Shown: piece after piece, positions 8,456 through 15,978 of the stretch
Position numbering within the stretch: position 1 is the first letter of the stretch
How the letters are laid out: every line of letters starts with the position of its first letter
Origin: a virus
DNA length: 24,137 nucleotides
Strand: one strand, 5' to 3'
Virus record (IMG/VR): IMGVR_UViG_3300034063_000021
Span: 1-24,137 of that record
Program-made: the position numbers and the translations under genes
Notes under the pieces: generated by a model
Database searches by the model: none
Seen by the model: the letters and a program-made list of their open reading frames with translations, nothing else
What the model was told of the DNA's origin: nothing

Positions 8456-11146
8456 CTACTTAAGGGAAATTCCTTTGTTGTTGTAGGTGCCTTCCCAGGT
8501 GATCGACGTGAGGGCCGTGGGGAAGGGGCTATCCGCCACCAACTCTACCTCTACCTGATCGCCTTTGGCAAGAATAGGAACGGTATTCCGTGCATTCCTT
8601 AGAACTGGAATGGCATTGGCCAGGTAAAGGTTGCCCACAATTTGGGGAAGATTGATGGAGAATTCTGCTCTACCATCTGCCCGCACCTTAACGATGTACG
8701 GACCAGAATCATAGCTATCGATCGATAGTCGGTTGATTGTGGGAATGTTGAGTGTATCCTTCCGTCCCTCACTCACCAAGAAGTAAAAGGCAGGCAGAAT
8801 AGCGGAGGCTTCATACTTGTACCCAAGAGCGAATTTCTTGGTTGTTTGATTTTCCTCAACCGTCACAAAGTACCGTTGACCAACAGGCTGTGTCAGATCC
8901 GTCTCCAGAGGAAGCTCAAGAACAACACCAGGCTCCAGCGGATCCAAGGATACCAGAACAGGCTGAAGGGTGGAATCATTGAATCCATCCTTAAAGCAAA
9001 TATGGGTCTCGTCTGTTCCAGCAAAGTAAACCTTGGTGGGATTGTAATCGAAAAGATCAAGGCGCAGATCGATGTACTTGTCCTCAAAGAGCACCGCACC
9101 ACCAGGAGTATCCGTCAATAGATTGAGCTTGCTGAGTACATGATTACTACCCTGCTGTGTGACCACAAACATTGTATCATGTTCAAACTCCACCATTGCG
9201 ATGGTGCCTGCCATTTCCCACTTGAACCAGGACGCCATCAGTCGCTTGGTTCCATCCTCAAAGAAGCGGAAGAAATACAGGGACTTGGGTTCACGATTGC
9301 TTAGTGCGGTGAACGTATTGGCAGAACTGGTAACCTTCAGATCACGAATGTCCGAGGGGATAAAGGATGGAATGCCTCGTGTAAGTTCGGTAACCACAGG
9401 CTTCTCACCTGGGCCACCAATCACCATTTCAAACGCACCGGTGGATGTATCGTTCTGTTCTACGAAAACAATACTAGAACCAGTGTCGATAGGCGAAATG
9501 CGGGGCGACTGGCTGAAGCTACTAACCAAGTTAATCTCAGCCGTAGCAGCAGAGAATGCCTCTGTTGAGGTCTCCAGGATGTATTGAGCATTGTCGGCAA
9601 ACAGGGCCAATCCCCGAGGAATTTGAACCGCATGACGCAATTCAATTGGCTTCAACGAACCGCAACTAAGATCAATCGGATCGCTATCAACGATGGTGAT
9701 GACCGTGCTTGCAAAGAAGTTGAAGTAGTCCCCAGCCCGTGAGCAGATGACATTTTCATTGGACATCAAGATCAGTCGATTCTTGAAAAATGAAATGCCA
9801 TGAATGTTTGTCCCAACAAATGTGGGCATGAGGTTGGTTTCTGCGTCTCCAACAACTCGTGGCTGCCAGAACTGGGATGCAATGCCATCTACGGATTGAG
9901 TTACCGAAGTGACGGTATCTACCCGGAATGTATCGCCCTCAGCACTGGTAACAACATCCAGGGCAGTGTATGCTCTACCTGACCGGCTGATCTTAATGCC
10001 CGTGATGGCACCGGTAGTGGATGTCGAAGTTACTTTAAGACGGAGGTTGATGCCCGTCCCACCATAAACTGGAAAGCTCTGTCCAACAGCATACCTGCCG
10101 TTCCCAGAAGTGAGGATGCTAACAGCAGAAGGAACACCCGTTACTGTTGCAGTTGGTGGGGTGGCAAGTGCTGATGCCTCGTCAAGTTTACGGAAGGTGA
10201 ATGTGCCGTTTGCCTCACGAATGATTACATGGGGCATGGTGGCTTCATCAAAAGACTTCACCACCCCAGGACCAATCGTTTCCTCCCAGACACCTGTGCC
10301 GCTAGAGCTTCCATCGCTGGTGATGAACTTCACATAGTAATCATCGCCAGTTGAATTCTCTGAGGCGAGAACCTTGATAATTGATCCATTAAGGAATTGC
10401 CTTGGCAACTCACCTACAACACTGACAGTTCCTTTGTATGCCTGAATGGCGTTGCCTGCTGTGCCACCCTTTGCTTCCAGAGAGAAGTCAGCGTTGTTGG
10501 CCCTTCGAACATGGATGCTGTTGCCCACTCCGGTTGCCACAAACGCTGGGTTAGCATTGATGGCAGAGACCAGAGCGTTGATGATCGTTGAGGCACTGAG
10601 AGAAGAACCAGAAGTTGTGGGGGTACTGTAGGTAAACGATGTACCAGCAATCTTAACTTCGTAGCTCGTGTCGTATGCCACACTGTTGAGCACCACAAAA
10701 CCATAGGGGGTAACTGCTGCGCTCACATCTGCCGCATCCTCCAACACGACAACCGTTCTGTTCAACACAAAGTTGTAGTCGTTGATCTGAAGGATGGCTA
10801 AATCTGAAGAATCAGTATGTGTTGCGTATGTGGTGGCCGATCCTGCTGGAGTATTTACTGTCTGTTGAATGCCGCTGTTTGCGTCCCAGATTCTCAGAAC
10901 ACCTTGCTTGGTAAATTCAACGAGGTACTTCTCTTCGTCGTCTCGGAAGATAGGAAACCAAGTGCCATCAGAGACAGCATTATCAAGCTTACGAATGCCC
11001 CGAAGACCCGGACGCTTAGCCAGACCAAAGGTAGGATCTGGATAGTAGTTTGTGCATTTTCGCAGCTGATTTGCTGCCTTGAAAGCATCAGGCTGCTGCG
11101 ATACCCCACCAATCAAGTTTGGTATTTTCTGAGAAACGGCAGCCAT
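8456..11146 (-). CDS. gp12: Tail tubular protein B / tail nozzle (gp12-like)
   Basis: An 896-residue protein (T7 gp12 is 794). It opens with MAAVSQKIPNLIGGVSQQPD, the highly conserved start of gp12-type nozzle proteins, followed by CTNYYPDPTFGLAKRPGLRG. Internal matches to the family include FFKNRLILMSNENVICSRAG near residue 460 and the beta-rich segments around it. The protein forms the tail nozzle below the gp11 adaptor and, with it, the fibre attachment site. About residues 150-235 hold a Ser/Thr/Ala-rich insert-like stretch that may explain the extra length. The start ATG overlaps the gp11 stop in TAATG, so the two genes are probably translationally coupled. Confidence 0.95.
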   Translation of the reverse strand: MAAVSQKIPNLIGGVSQQPDAFKAANQLRKCTNYYPDPTFGLAKRPGLRGIRKLDNAVSDGTWFPIFRDDEEKYLVEFTKQGVLRIWDANSGIQQTVNTPAGSATTYATHTDSSDLAILQINDYNFVLNRTVVVLEDAADVSAAVTPYGFVVLNSVAYDTSYEVKIAGTSFTYSTPTTSGSSLSASTIINALVSAINANPAFVATGVGNSIHVRRANNADFSLEAKGGTAGNAIQAYKGTVSVVGELPRQFLNGSIIKVLASENSTGDDYYVKFITSDGSSSGTGVWEETIGPGVVKSFDEATMPHVIIREANGTFTFRKLDEASALATPPTATVTGVPSAVSILTSGNGRYAVGQSFPVYGGTGINLRLKVTSTSTTGAITGIKISRSGRAYTALDVVTSAEGDTFRVDTVTSVTQSVDGIASQFWQPRVVGDAETNLMPTFVGTNIHGISFFKNRLILMSNENVICSRAGDYFNFFASTVITIVDSDPIDLSCGSLKPIELRHAVQIPRGLALFADNAQYILETSTEAFSAATAEINLVSSFSQSPRISPIDTGSSIVFVEQNDTSTGAFEMVIGGPGEKPVVTELTRGIPSFIPSDIRDLKVTSSANTFTALSNREPKSLYFFRFFEDGTKRLMASWFKWEMAGTIAMVEFEHDTMFVVTQQGSNHVLSKLNLLTDTPGGAVLFEDKYIDLRLDLFDYNPTKVYFAGTDETHICFKDGFNDSTLQPVLVSLDPLEPGVVLELPLETDLTQPVGQRYFVTVEENQTTKKFALGYKYEASAILPAFYFLVSEGRKDTLNIPTINRLSIDSYDSGPYIVKVRADGRAEFSINLPQIVGNLYLANAIPVLRNARNTVPILAKGDQVEVELVADSPFPTALTSITWEGTYNNKGISLK

Positions 11147-11745
11147 TAGCGTGCAATAGTACGGAACGGAGTGTATGAGACGTAGAAATTCTGACCACTT
11201 TCCAGACCAAAGATATTGACTTCGGAGGTGCTGGTATCGTAGGCCAGACAGTTGGATCTGAGGATGGTCTCATCCTGTGCATTGAAGGTCACCATCTCCT
11301 CAGAACCAAGCGCTCGTCCAGCGAATACTCTGGTGGCTCGTTGCGTGATATAGTCCTTGAATGGTTGGGGAAGGTCTTCAAAGTCAAAGAGCCAAACCAC
11401 ATCGCAGTTGATGGTCTCTCCAGGAACAAACTCATAGGTATGGGCCAGCTTATCATAAAGCTTCCCACCCCGCAATACCGTCTGGTATTTCTGAGAGTTA
11501 GCTGTCTTGTTATCCGTCAAGGACAGTACATCTTGAGGGATTGCAATTTCCCCGTTTGTATCCGCAGTGAACGGATAGTTAATTTCGGTGTTAAAGTGCC
11601 AGCCCTCGCCTTGAACTTCTCGGCTTACAGCGTCAAGAATAGCCAGCGCAAGAGCCAGTTCAGGGTTAGCCACATCAAGGCTGACCACTGGTGCCTGCCC
11701 GATGCCATTCAGCATTTGGTTAATTGCTTGGAGTTGAGTCGTCAT
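11146..11745 (-). CDS. gp11: Tail tubular protein A / head-tail adaptor (gp11-like)
   Basis: A 199-residue protein when started at ATG 11745 (MTTQLQAINQMLNGIGQAPV); T7 gp11 is 196. The frame stays open upstream to a TTG at 11781, but that start would run into the terminator hairpin and is unlikely. The LQAINQMLNGIGQAPV opening and GWHFNTE and RGGKLYDKLAHTYEF motifs fit the T7 gp11 family. Members form the dodecameric ring that joins the portal to the nozzle. The gene begins 80 bases after the capsid stop and just past a strong terminator, so its expression depends on read-through or another promoter, as for T7 genes beyond the terminator after gene 10. Confidence 0.93.
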   Translation of the reverse strand: MTTQLQAINQMLNGIGQAPVVSLDVANPELALALAILDAVSREVQGEGWHFNTEINYPFTADTNGEIAIPQDVLSLTDNKTANSQKYQTVLRGGKLYDKLAHTYEFVPGETINCDVVWLFDFEDLPQPFKDYITQRATRVFAGRALGSEEMVTFNAQDETILRSNCLAYDTSTSEVNIFGLESGQNFYVSYTPFRTIAR

Positions 11746-11763
11746 GTTATCGGACAGGACATT

Positions 11764-11801
11764 AAAAAAAAGAGGGGCCAACCTTTAATAGGCTAACCCC
11801 T
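11764..11801 (-). terminator. Factor-independent terminator after the capsid gene
   Basis: On the minus strand AGGGGTTAGCC pairs with GGTTGGCCCCT through 11 positions (Watson-Crick plus three G.U pairs) around the loop TATTAAA. A C and then eight consecutive T follow. This is the clearest terminator in the window. It lies 24 bases beyond the capsid stop codon, the place of the T7 late terminator after gene 10. Partial termination here would lower tail-gene mRNA relative to capsid mRNA. Confidence 0.88.
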
Positions 11802-11808
11802 TATTGAA

Positions 11809-11824
11809 CCTAGTTTTGGCTAGG
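11809..11824 (-). other. Short hairpin next to the capsid stop
   Basis: CCTAG and CTAGG form a 5-bp stem around a 6-base loop (CCAAAA on the minus strand). It starts 1 base after the capsid stop codon and 7 bases before the larger terminator stem. It may protect the capsid mRNA 3' end or act with the terminator. It is short enough to be chance. Confidence 0.35.
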
Positions 11825-11825
11825 A

Positions 11826-12827
11826 TCAGGCCACGTTGCGGAAGGCACCAGCACAGGAGACGCGCACAGGACCAGCGCCATAGGCCAGGCGGCCCACGAT
11901 CACATCGCCCTGATAGATCACCTTGGTGTCAGCACCGGTGGTCTGCACGGAGGGGCCAATGGCCTCCACCACACCAGCAGCATCCCGATGGAAGATCAGG
12001 CCGCAGGCATTGGTGAAGTCGGTAGCGATACCATAGTTGTTGTTCTCGCCGGTAACGGCGGCGGCATCGATGTTGGCACCAGCAGCCGAACCATACTTGC
12101 CCAGGAAGGGGATGTTGTTCGACTTGTAGATCTTGATGCCAGCGATCTCGTAGAGACCTTCGCCGCTGTTCAGGCTGCCACCAGAGGCACCATACTCACG
12201 GTTGAGGATGTTGGTGTCCACCTGGCTGATCAGTGCGTAGTACTGACGGGGGGACAGCACGGCAACACGACCATCCTTAGGAGCAGCGATTTCATCTAGG
12301 CGAGCGGCGGCTTCGAAGAAACCATCCACGAGGGCCTGAGCATCATACTCCTTGTTGGCGCCGAGGTTGATACGGAAGCCACCAGGCTCGTTGGTCACAG
12401 CAGCAGTCAGGCCGGAGGCACGATCCAGAACGCGGAAGATACGGCGATCATAGAATTCAGCCAGGCTCTGACCGATCTGACGGGCGATGGGGCCACGGAT
12501 GTCATACTGGGCCAGGGTCTCGTCGAGGTTATCAACGAACGCAGAGGCAACCAGCAGGTCGTCCATTGCGATGGTGGTCTCAGCAGCCGGAGGGTTGCCG
12601 CTACCAAGGATCGCGGTGCCAGGGGTGTAGTAGCCAGCCTGGATACGACCGGTGTGGATGAACTGGGCTTCCTTGCCACCACGCAGGGTCCGGTTCATCA
12701 CCAGGCCTTTTGCGATCGTGTTGTTGCGGAAAGCTTCGTAAACTTCGCCCGTAAAGAGCTTCAGAAAGAGAGCCTTCTTGTCGCCAGCCTTATTAACCTG
12801 GCCGAGTTGGGTAAGAGTTGCAGTCAC
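11826..12827 (-). CDS. gp10: Major capsid protein (gp10-like)
   Basis: A 333-residue protein (T7 gp10A is 345) between scaffold and tail adaptor. The region from residue 15, GDKKALFLKLFTGEVYEAF, closely matches the T7 capsid start. It is followed by GKEAQFIHTGRIQAGYYTPG, SPRQYYALI and a late GLIFHRDAAGVVEAIGP segment typical of gp10. The family has the HK97 fold and builds the icosahedral shell. The start is GTG at 12827. An in-frame stop lies 39 bases upstream, no ATG lies between, and the next internal Met is residue 44, inside the conserved region. No Shine-Dalgarno sequence is visible, which is odd for the most abundant virion protein. The gene stands apart in a transcription unit with a structured leader before it and a terminator after it. 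Confidence 0.96.
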   Translation of the reverse strand: MTATLTQLGQVNKAGDKKALFLKLFTGEVYEAFRNNTIAKGLVMNRTLRGGKEAQFIHTGRIQAGYYTPGTAILGSGNPPAAETTIAMDDLLVASAFVDNLDETLAQYDIRGPIARQIGQSLAEFYDRRIFRVLDRASGLTAAVTNEPGGFRINLGANKEYDAQALVDGFFEAAARLDEIAAPKDGRVAVLSPRQYYALISQVDTNILNREYGASGGSLNSGEGLYEIAGIKIYKSNNIPFLGKYGSAAGANIDAAAVTGENNNYGIATDFTNACGLIFHRDAAGVVEAIGPSVQTTGADTKVIYQGDVIVGRLAYGAGPVRVSCAGAFRNVA

Positions 12828-12918
12828 TTGATTAAAGGAAAAAAGGTTTACTTGATTCCTAAGTACTTAGAATTTTGTCCGGATTAAAGGTATTCGGTTG
12901 TTAGATAATACGTCCGTT

Positions 12919-12949
12919 GTATTGGTTATCCGACGCATCGGGCCAATAC
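12919..12949 (-). other. Two-tier hairpin in the capsid leader
   Basis: On the minus strand an outer 7-bp stem, GTATTGG with CCAATAC, encloses an inner CCGA/TCGG stem with a four-base TGCG loop. There is one unpaired base on one side and four on the other. Two nested perfect stems in 31 bases are unlikely to be chance in a non-coding gap. Candidate roles are a processing site, a protein-binding hairpin or a 5' stabiliser of capsid mRNA. Confidence 0.55.
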
Positions 12950-12950
12950 T

Positions 12951-12971
12951 CCAGTCATGACTGGGTTTTTT
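12951..12971 (+). terminator. Possible plus-strand (antisense) terminator
   Basis: CCAGTCATGACTGG is a perfect 14-base palindrome. On the plus strand it is followed by G and six T, the form of a small intrinsic terminator (5-bp stem, CATG loop, T-run). All genes here are on the minus strand, so if functional it would stop antisense transcripts entering the scaffold gene. On the minus strand the same palindrome is preceded by A6 and cannot terminate in the usual way. Confidence 0.35.
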
Positions 12972-12999
12972 ACGAGGTTATCCCACCCTCAATAGGCAG

Positions 13000-13017
13000 G
13001 GGGACATTGCAGTCCCC
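13000..13017 (-). other. GC-rich hairpin just after the scaffold stop
   Basis: On the minus strand GGGGAC and GTCCCC form a 6-bp GC-rich stem around a 6-base loop, 8 bases after the scaffold stop codon. The downstream bases are CTGCC, with no U-tract, so it is more likely a 3'-end stabiliser or processing hairpin than a terminator. Confidence 0.45.
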
Positions 13018-13025
13018 ACAATCTG

Positions 13026-13871
13026 TTAGATCAGATCGCCGCTTGCAGCCAGTTTGTTCTCAATGTCAATCCGATAGGCTGGATCATTCCGATAGCGTGG
13101 ATCAGAGATGGCGCGGGCCAGCTCTGCTTGAGATCGGAAGCCTTGGACGGATTGTTGTTTAACGGACTTACCTGAAACCGTCTTGCCTTCAAATCCAACG
13201 GCATCCTTGTACCGCTGGTTGAGAGCCTGAACAGCAAAGAAGATGGCATCCTTGTTGCCAGTGTTGACTACGTTATCATACGCAGCCACCTCAGCAGGAG
13301 TCAGGTTCTCCGCAGCCCACGAAAGGGTTTCTTTGTAGGAGTTTTCCCCACCAACTGACTTAACAATGTCAGCTGCCTCTGCGTCTGAGAGGGGCTTACC
13401 AGCGGCAAGAGGGGCATTCTTTTGAAGTTCCAGGTATGCCTCGATAAGTTTTTCGGAGGGCAACTCCTTGAGCTTCTGAAGCGTCTCAGGCTTGATCTGA
13501 TTGTCGTTGCTGTAGTATTCTTCGGATGCCTTGAGAAGGACATCCTTTTCTACAGCCAGCACATCCTGAGGAGCTTCTTCCGTAGATTCAGCTTCATCCT
13601 CATTGTCGGATTCGCCTTCAGTGGTGTCGTCTTTCTGGCCCAACTTTTTCTGAAGTTCCAGATAAGCCTTTTCCAGATCTTCTGCTGACTTGAATTTGCC
13701 AGCATAGTTAAGCTCTGCCTCCGAATCCTTACGGGCTTTGTCGTAAGTCTCGCTTTGAATTGCTTCCTCTTCGTCCTGAAGACGGCTGCCAAGTTCAAGG
13801 AGGCGGGCCTCCTCTACTTCACGAGCAGCAGTTTCAGCCGGATCGGTTGCATCAAATGTGAGTTCAGGCAT
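13026..13871 (-). CDS. gp9: Capsid assembly scaffolding protein (gp9-like)
   Basis: A 281-residue, strongly acidic protein (T7 gp9 is about 307) directly upstream of the capsid gene. The N-terminal half is Glu/Asp-rich and helical, with an acidic linker near residues 80-105. It contains YAGKFKSAEDLEKAYLELQK (about 56-75) and a second EAYLELQKN near 144-152, suggesting a repeated helical element. The C-terminus, GFRSQAELARAISDPRYRND followed by PAYRIDIENKLAAS, is the conserved gp9 tail, probably the part that contacts capsid protein. Scaffold proteins guide prohead assembly and leave before or during DNA packaging. The ATG at 13871 is 5 bases after the preceding small ORF. Confidence 0.93.
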   Translation of the reverse strand: MPELTFDATDPAETAAREVEEARLLELGSRLQDEEEAIQSETYDKARKDSEAELNYAGKFKSAEDLEKAYLELQKKLGQKDDTTEGESDNEDEAESTEEAPQDVLAVEKDVLLKASEEYYSNDNQIKPETLQKLKELPSEKLIEAYLELQKNAPLAAGKPLSDAEAADIVKSVGGENSYKETLSWAAENLTPAEVAAYDNVVNTGNKDAIFFAVQALNQRYKDAVGFEGKTVSGKSVKQQSVQGFRSQAELARAISDPRYRNDPAYRIDIENKLAASGDLI

Positions 13872-13876
13872 AATGA

Positions 13877-14098
13877 TTAGTGGATGACGAGGGTAACTTT
13901 GCCGAGGCCAGGAACAATAATGCGGGGTCGAGAACCAATCAGATTGGAACTGACAGTATCAGCACTGACAGAAGATGTTCCAGCAGTCTTATGACGAGGG
14001 GTCAATTCAGTTGGAATGGATTCCTCACTGACCGACTCCTGCTGGAGATCCTCCGGGGGTTTGCCCTTGGCCGAGTTGCGAGAAGTTGGAAGCGACAT
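13877..14098 (-). CDS. Unknown 73-residue protein overlapping the portal 3' end
   Basis: I do not recognise this protein. It starts at ATG 14098, inside the last 74 bases of the portal gene in another frame, and ends 5 bases before the scaffold start, so it fills the only gap between those genes. It is Ser/Thr/Pro-rich (SVSEESIPTELTPRHKTAG), then ends in a compact hydrophobic/basic stretch, SRPRIIVPGLGKVTLVIH. No membrane segment is visible. T7 has no gene between 8 and 9. It could be a small structural or assembly protein. Support comes from filling the gap and from the folded-looking tail; the Shine-Dalgarno sequence is weak. Confidence 0.6.
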   Translation of the reverse strand: MSLPTSRNSAKGKPPEDLQQESVSEESIPTELTPRHKTAGTSSVSADTVSSNLIGSRPRIIVPGLGKVTLVIH

Positions 14099-15680
14099 TA
14101 CTTAGGGATTCAATTGCTTGAGGGTTCTTGGAAGGATCCAGAAGTGGAGCCTTGGCAAGATTACCTGCTTGGCCAATGAGAGATGCTTGAGCACTCTGGG
14201 CGGCCATCTGTGATTTCTCAACGTTGCGTTCTTCTTGGGTCTTGACCAGTTTCAGTGTATCAATGCCTTGAGCAGCAGCCAATCGCTTGATTGCTTCCTC
14301 TGGATTGATAAACGTCATCATCATTTCTGGACCCATGGATTGGCTGATTGTGCTCAAGAACATCATGAGACTTTCACGATCTTGACCACGGCCAATGCCT
14401 TCGATGCCCGCAATGACGGTTGGATAGACAACCCCCTTGGGCAGCTTAGGCAGATCACCCGAACGTTGAAGAGTGAATAGCTTACGTTGGAGGTAGGGAC
14501 GAAGTAGTTCGGATGTCAGATTCCCATAGATTCCCCCAAGCTGTTCGTTGAGTTCCTGCTGGGTGGCGCGAATTTCTTCAGCAGTAGTGCGTTCACTCTG
14601 CCTCACAGTAAGAATAAGGAATGCTTCACTCAGTCGTTGTACCAACTGGGTGATCATCTGGTAGGCAGACGCGAAGTCGGCCTGCTTCTGAACCTGAACA
14701 GCCGTAACATCTTCGGCCCTACCTTGAATGATAGCACCGTTGCCAGCCTTTGCCAGCGTTGAAGGCTTAACGGTAGCAGAAGGAGATACCAGAAAGACAA
14801 CCTTGGCAGCAGCAGCAGAGCCCTCAACCATGGCCTGCATCAGACCTTCGAGGGACTTAAGATCTCCGAGGTACTCTTCAATCCTACCACGACCATAGTC
14901 CTCACCATCCACTACGTTGAACCGCAGGGGAAGCCAGGGGCTAGTTGATTTGGGGGCCTTGCCTTCGGATTCAGGCACCACCTCTCCATCTACTTCTTGT
15001 CGCCAGCGCCACTGTCCATCCTTGAGCTTAGCCCAGGTATAAACAGCAGCCTCACCTTCGCCAACATTTACGTCGATGCTAGGGGTAGAGGCATTGTCTC
15101 CAGTATGATTGACTACTTTCTCTTCGTGTTGGAATTGTTCTGGAAGGAACTGTCGATCAATTGATTCAACCGTAAGGATCTCTGTGGGTTGACCCTCTCC
15201 ATCACGGACGACCACAAAACGGTCAAGAGGATACAACTTCACACCCTTCGAACCCATGTATACCAGGACATTCCCGGTTACAATCAGATGCTTCATTGCC
15301 TGATGGAGGACAACACGGTCCTGTGATTCGGCAATGTTTTGCATGACTACCCGCTCCATTTTGGAGAGGCTCAAATCAATCTCTGATTTGATTGTAGCAT
15401 CAAGATCTGGATTCGAGGCCAGCTTTCCGTCGTTGATCTGAAGCTTGAAGAACGTAGCTGTTACTGGGAACAGGCTAAGCATCAGCTTCGAGGCCATGAC
15501 GTTAACGCCTTTGGCTCCGATAGATTGCCAGGGGGTAGGAAGCTTCTGCCCATTCACCAGACCCGTTGGGGTGAGGAGATATGGAAGACTTAGAGCTGCA
15601 CAGTCCCTGGCGGTATCGAGGAAGATCGTCCGGTCACTTGCCAGTTTTGCGTATCGGGAAGCGGCAGACGAGGATTCCAT
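14025..15680 (-). CDS. gp8: Portal / head-tail connector protein (gp8-like)
   Basis: A 551-residue protein (T7 gp8 is 536). Conserved family segments are visible: ARDCAALSLPYLL (about 24-36), GAKGVNVMASKLMLSLFP (about 55-72), NVLVYMGSKGVKLYPLDRFV (about 136-155), DYGRGRIEEYLGDLKSLEGL near 260-280, and TAEEIRATQQELNEQLGGIY near 369-388. The dodecamer forms the DNA channel at one capsid vertex, binds terminase during packaging and holds gp11. The last roughly 60 residues are Gln/Ala/Gly/Pro-rich and probably flexible. The ATG at 15680 lies 2 bases after the preceding gene; the 3' end overlaps the next small ORF. Confidence 0.96.
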   Translation of the reverse strand: MESSSAASRYAKLASDRTIFLDTARDCAALSLPYLLTPTGLVNGQKLPTPWQSIGAKGVNVMASKLMLSLFPVTATFFKLQINDGKLASNPDLDATIKSEIDLSLSKMERVVMQNIAESQDRVVLHQAMKHLIVTGNVLVYMGSKGVKLYPLDRFVVVRDGEGQPTEILTVESIDRQFLPEQFQHEEKVVNHTGDNASTPSIDVNVGEGEAAVYTWAKLKDGQWRWRQEVDGEVVPESEGKAPKSTSPWLPLRFNVVDGEDYGRGRIEEYLGDLKSLEGLMQAMVEGSAAAAKVVFLVSPSATVKPSTLAKAGNGAIIQGRAEDVTAVQVQKQADFASAYQMITQLVQRLSEAFLILTVRQSERTTAEEIRATQQELNEQLGGIYGNLTSELLRPYLQRKLFTLQRSGDLPKLPKGVVYPTVIAGIEGIGRGQDRESLMMFLSTISQSMGPEMMMTFINPEEAIKRLAAAQGIDTLKLVKTQEERNVEKSQMAAQSAQASLIGQAGNLAKAPLLDPSKNPQAIESLSNVASNFSQLGQGQTPGGSPAGVGQ

Positions 15681-15682
15681 TG

Positions 15683-15976
15683 TTACTTACCAATGTTGAG
15701 GTTGATGCTGCCACCGGAAGTCTCCGGAGCAGAACTTGCTGCGGCACCAGCAGTAGAAGCCGAAGCGGTGGGAATACGAAGCCGACCTGGGCCACGAGCG
15801 GCAGCACTCTGGCTGGAAGCACGCTGGCTCTTGGAGGGACGGATCGTAGTGGGGGCGGTTGAACCACCTGCCATAGGGCCAGTAACCGGGGTAGGAGCCG
15901 GTGGGGGCGGTGGGGGCATCTCCGGATACGGAGGCATCTCCGGCATGGGCGGTGGGGAAGGAGCCTGGAAGCACAT
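15683..15976 (-). CDS. Small proline-rich virion protein, gp6.7-like
   Basis: A 97-residue protein immediately before the portal. It begins MCFQAPSPPPMPEMPPYP with repeated PEMPP units and a run of six Pro (residues 22-27), then a basic, Ser/Ala-rich middle (RPSKSQRASSQSAAARGPG), RLRIP at 66-70, and ends SGGSINLNIGK. T7 gp6.7 begins MCF and T7 gp7.3 ends in a short Gly-Ile-Asn stretch; both are small virion proteins lost at DNA ejection, encoded just before gene 8. I infer a gp6.7/gp7.3-type ejected protein. The N-terminal Met-Cys is also shared with gp14. The high G+C and repeats reflect the Pro codons. Homology is not proven by these short matches. Confidence 0.7.
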   Translation of the reverse strand: MCFQAPSPPPMPEMPPYPEMPPPPPPAPTPVTGPMAGGSTAPTTIRPSKSQRASSQSAAARGPGRLRIPTASASTAGAAASSAPETSGGSINLNIGK

Positions 15977-15978
15977 AA

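Larger units (their letters stand above)
12828..13025 (-). promoter_or_regulatory. Structured leader upstream of the capsid gene
   Basis: This is the longest non-coding stretch in the window (198 bases), located between scaffold and capsid. It holds three separate inverted repeats (12919-12949, 12951-12964 and 13000-13017). An A/T-rich part next to the capsid start contains AATCAAGT twice (plus-strand ACTTGATT at 12826-12833 and 12850-12857). In T7 the strongest late promoter lies at this place, so a phage RNA polymerase promoter is expected here, but I cannot identify its consensus. The hairpins may be processing or mRNA-stabilising elements for the capsid message. Confidence 0.55.

Noticed and set aside
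11746-11781. TTG-initiated extension of gp11
   Set aside because: It would start within the terminator stem, and the family start MTTQLQAINQML is at 11745.
12906-12925. TAATACG on the plus strand in the capsid leader, like the start of a T7 promoter
   Set aside because: Only the first seven bases match the T7 consensus, the rest diverges, and it points against the genes. A 7-base match is expected by chance a few times in 24 kb.
12933-12948. Minus-strand ATTGGCCCG as a Syn5-like RNA polymerase promoter (ATTGGGCACCCGTAA as I recall it)
   Set aside because: The match breaks down after the first bases, and the segment is better explained as part of the nested hairpin.
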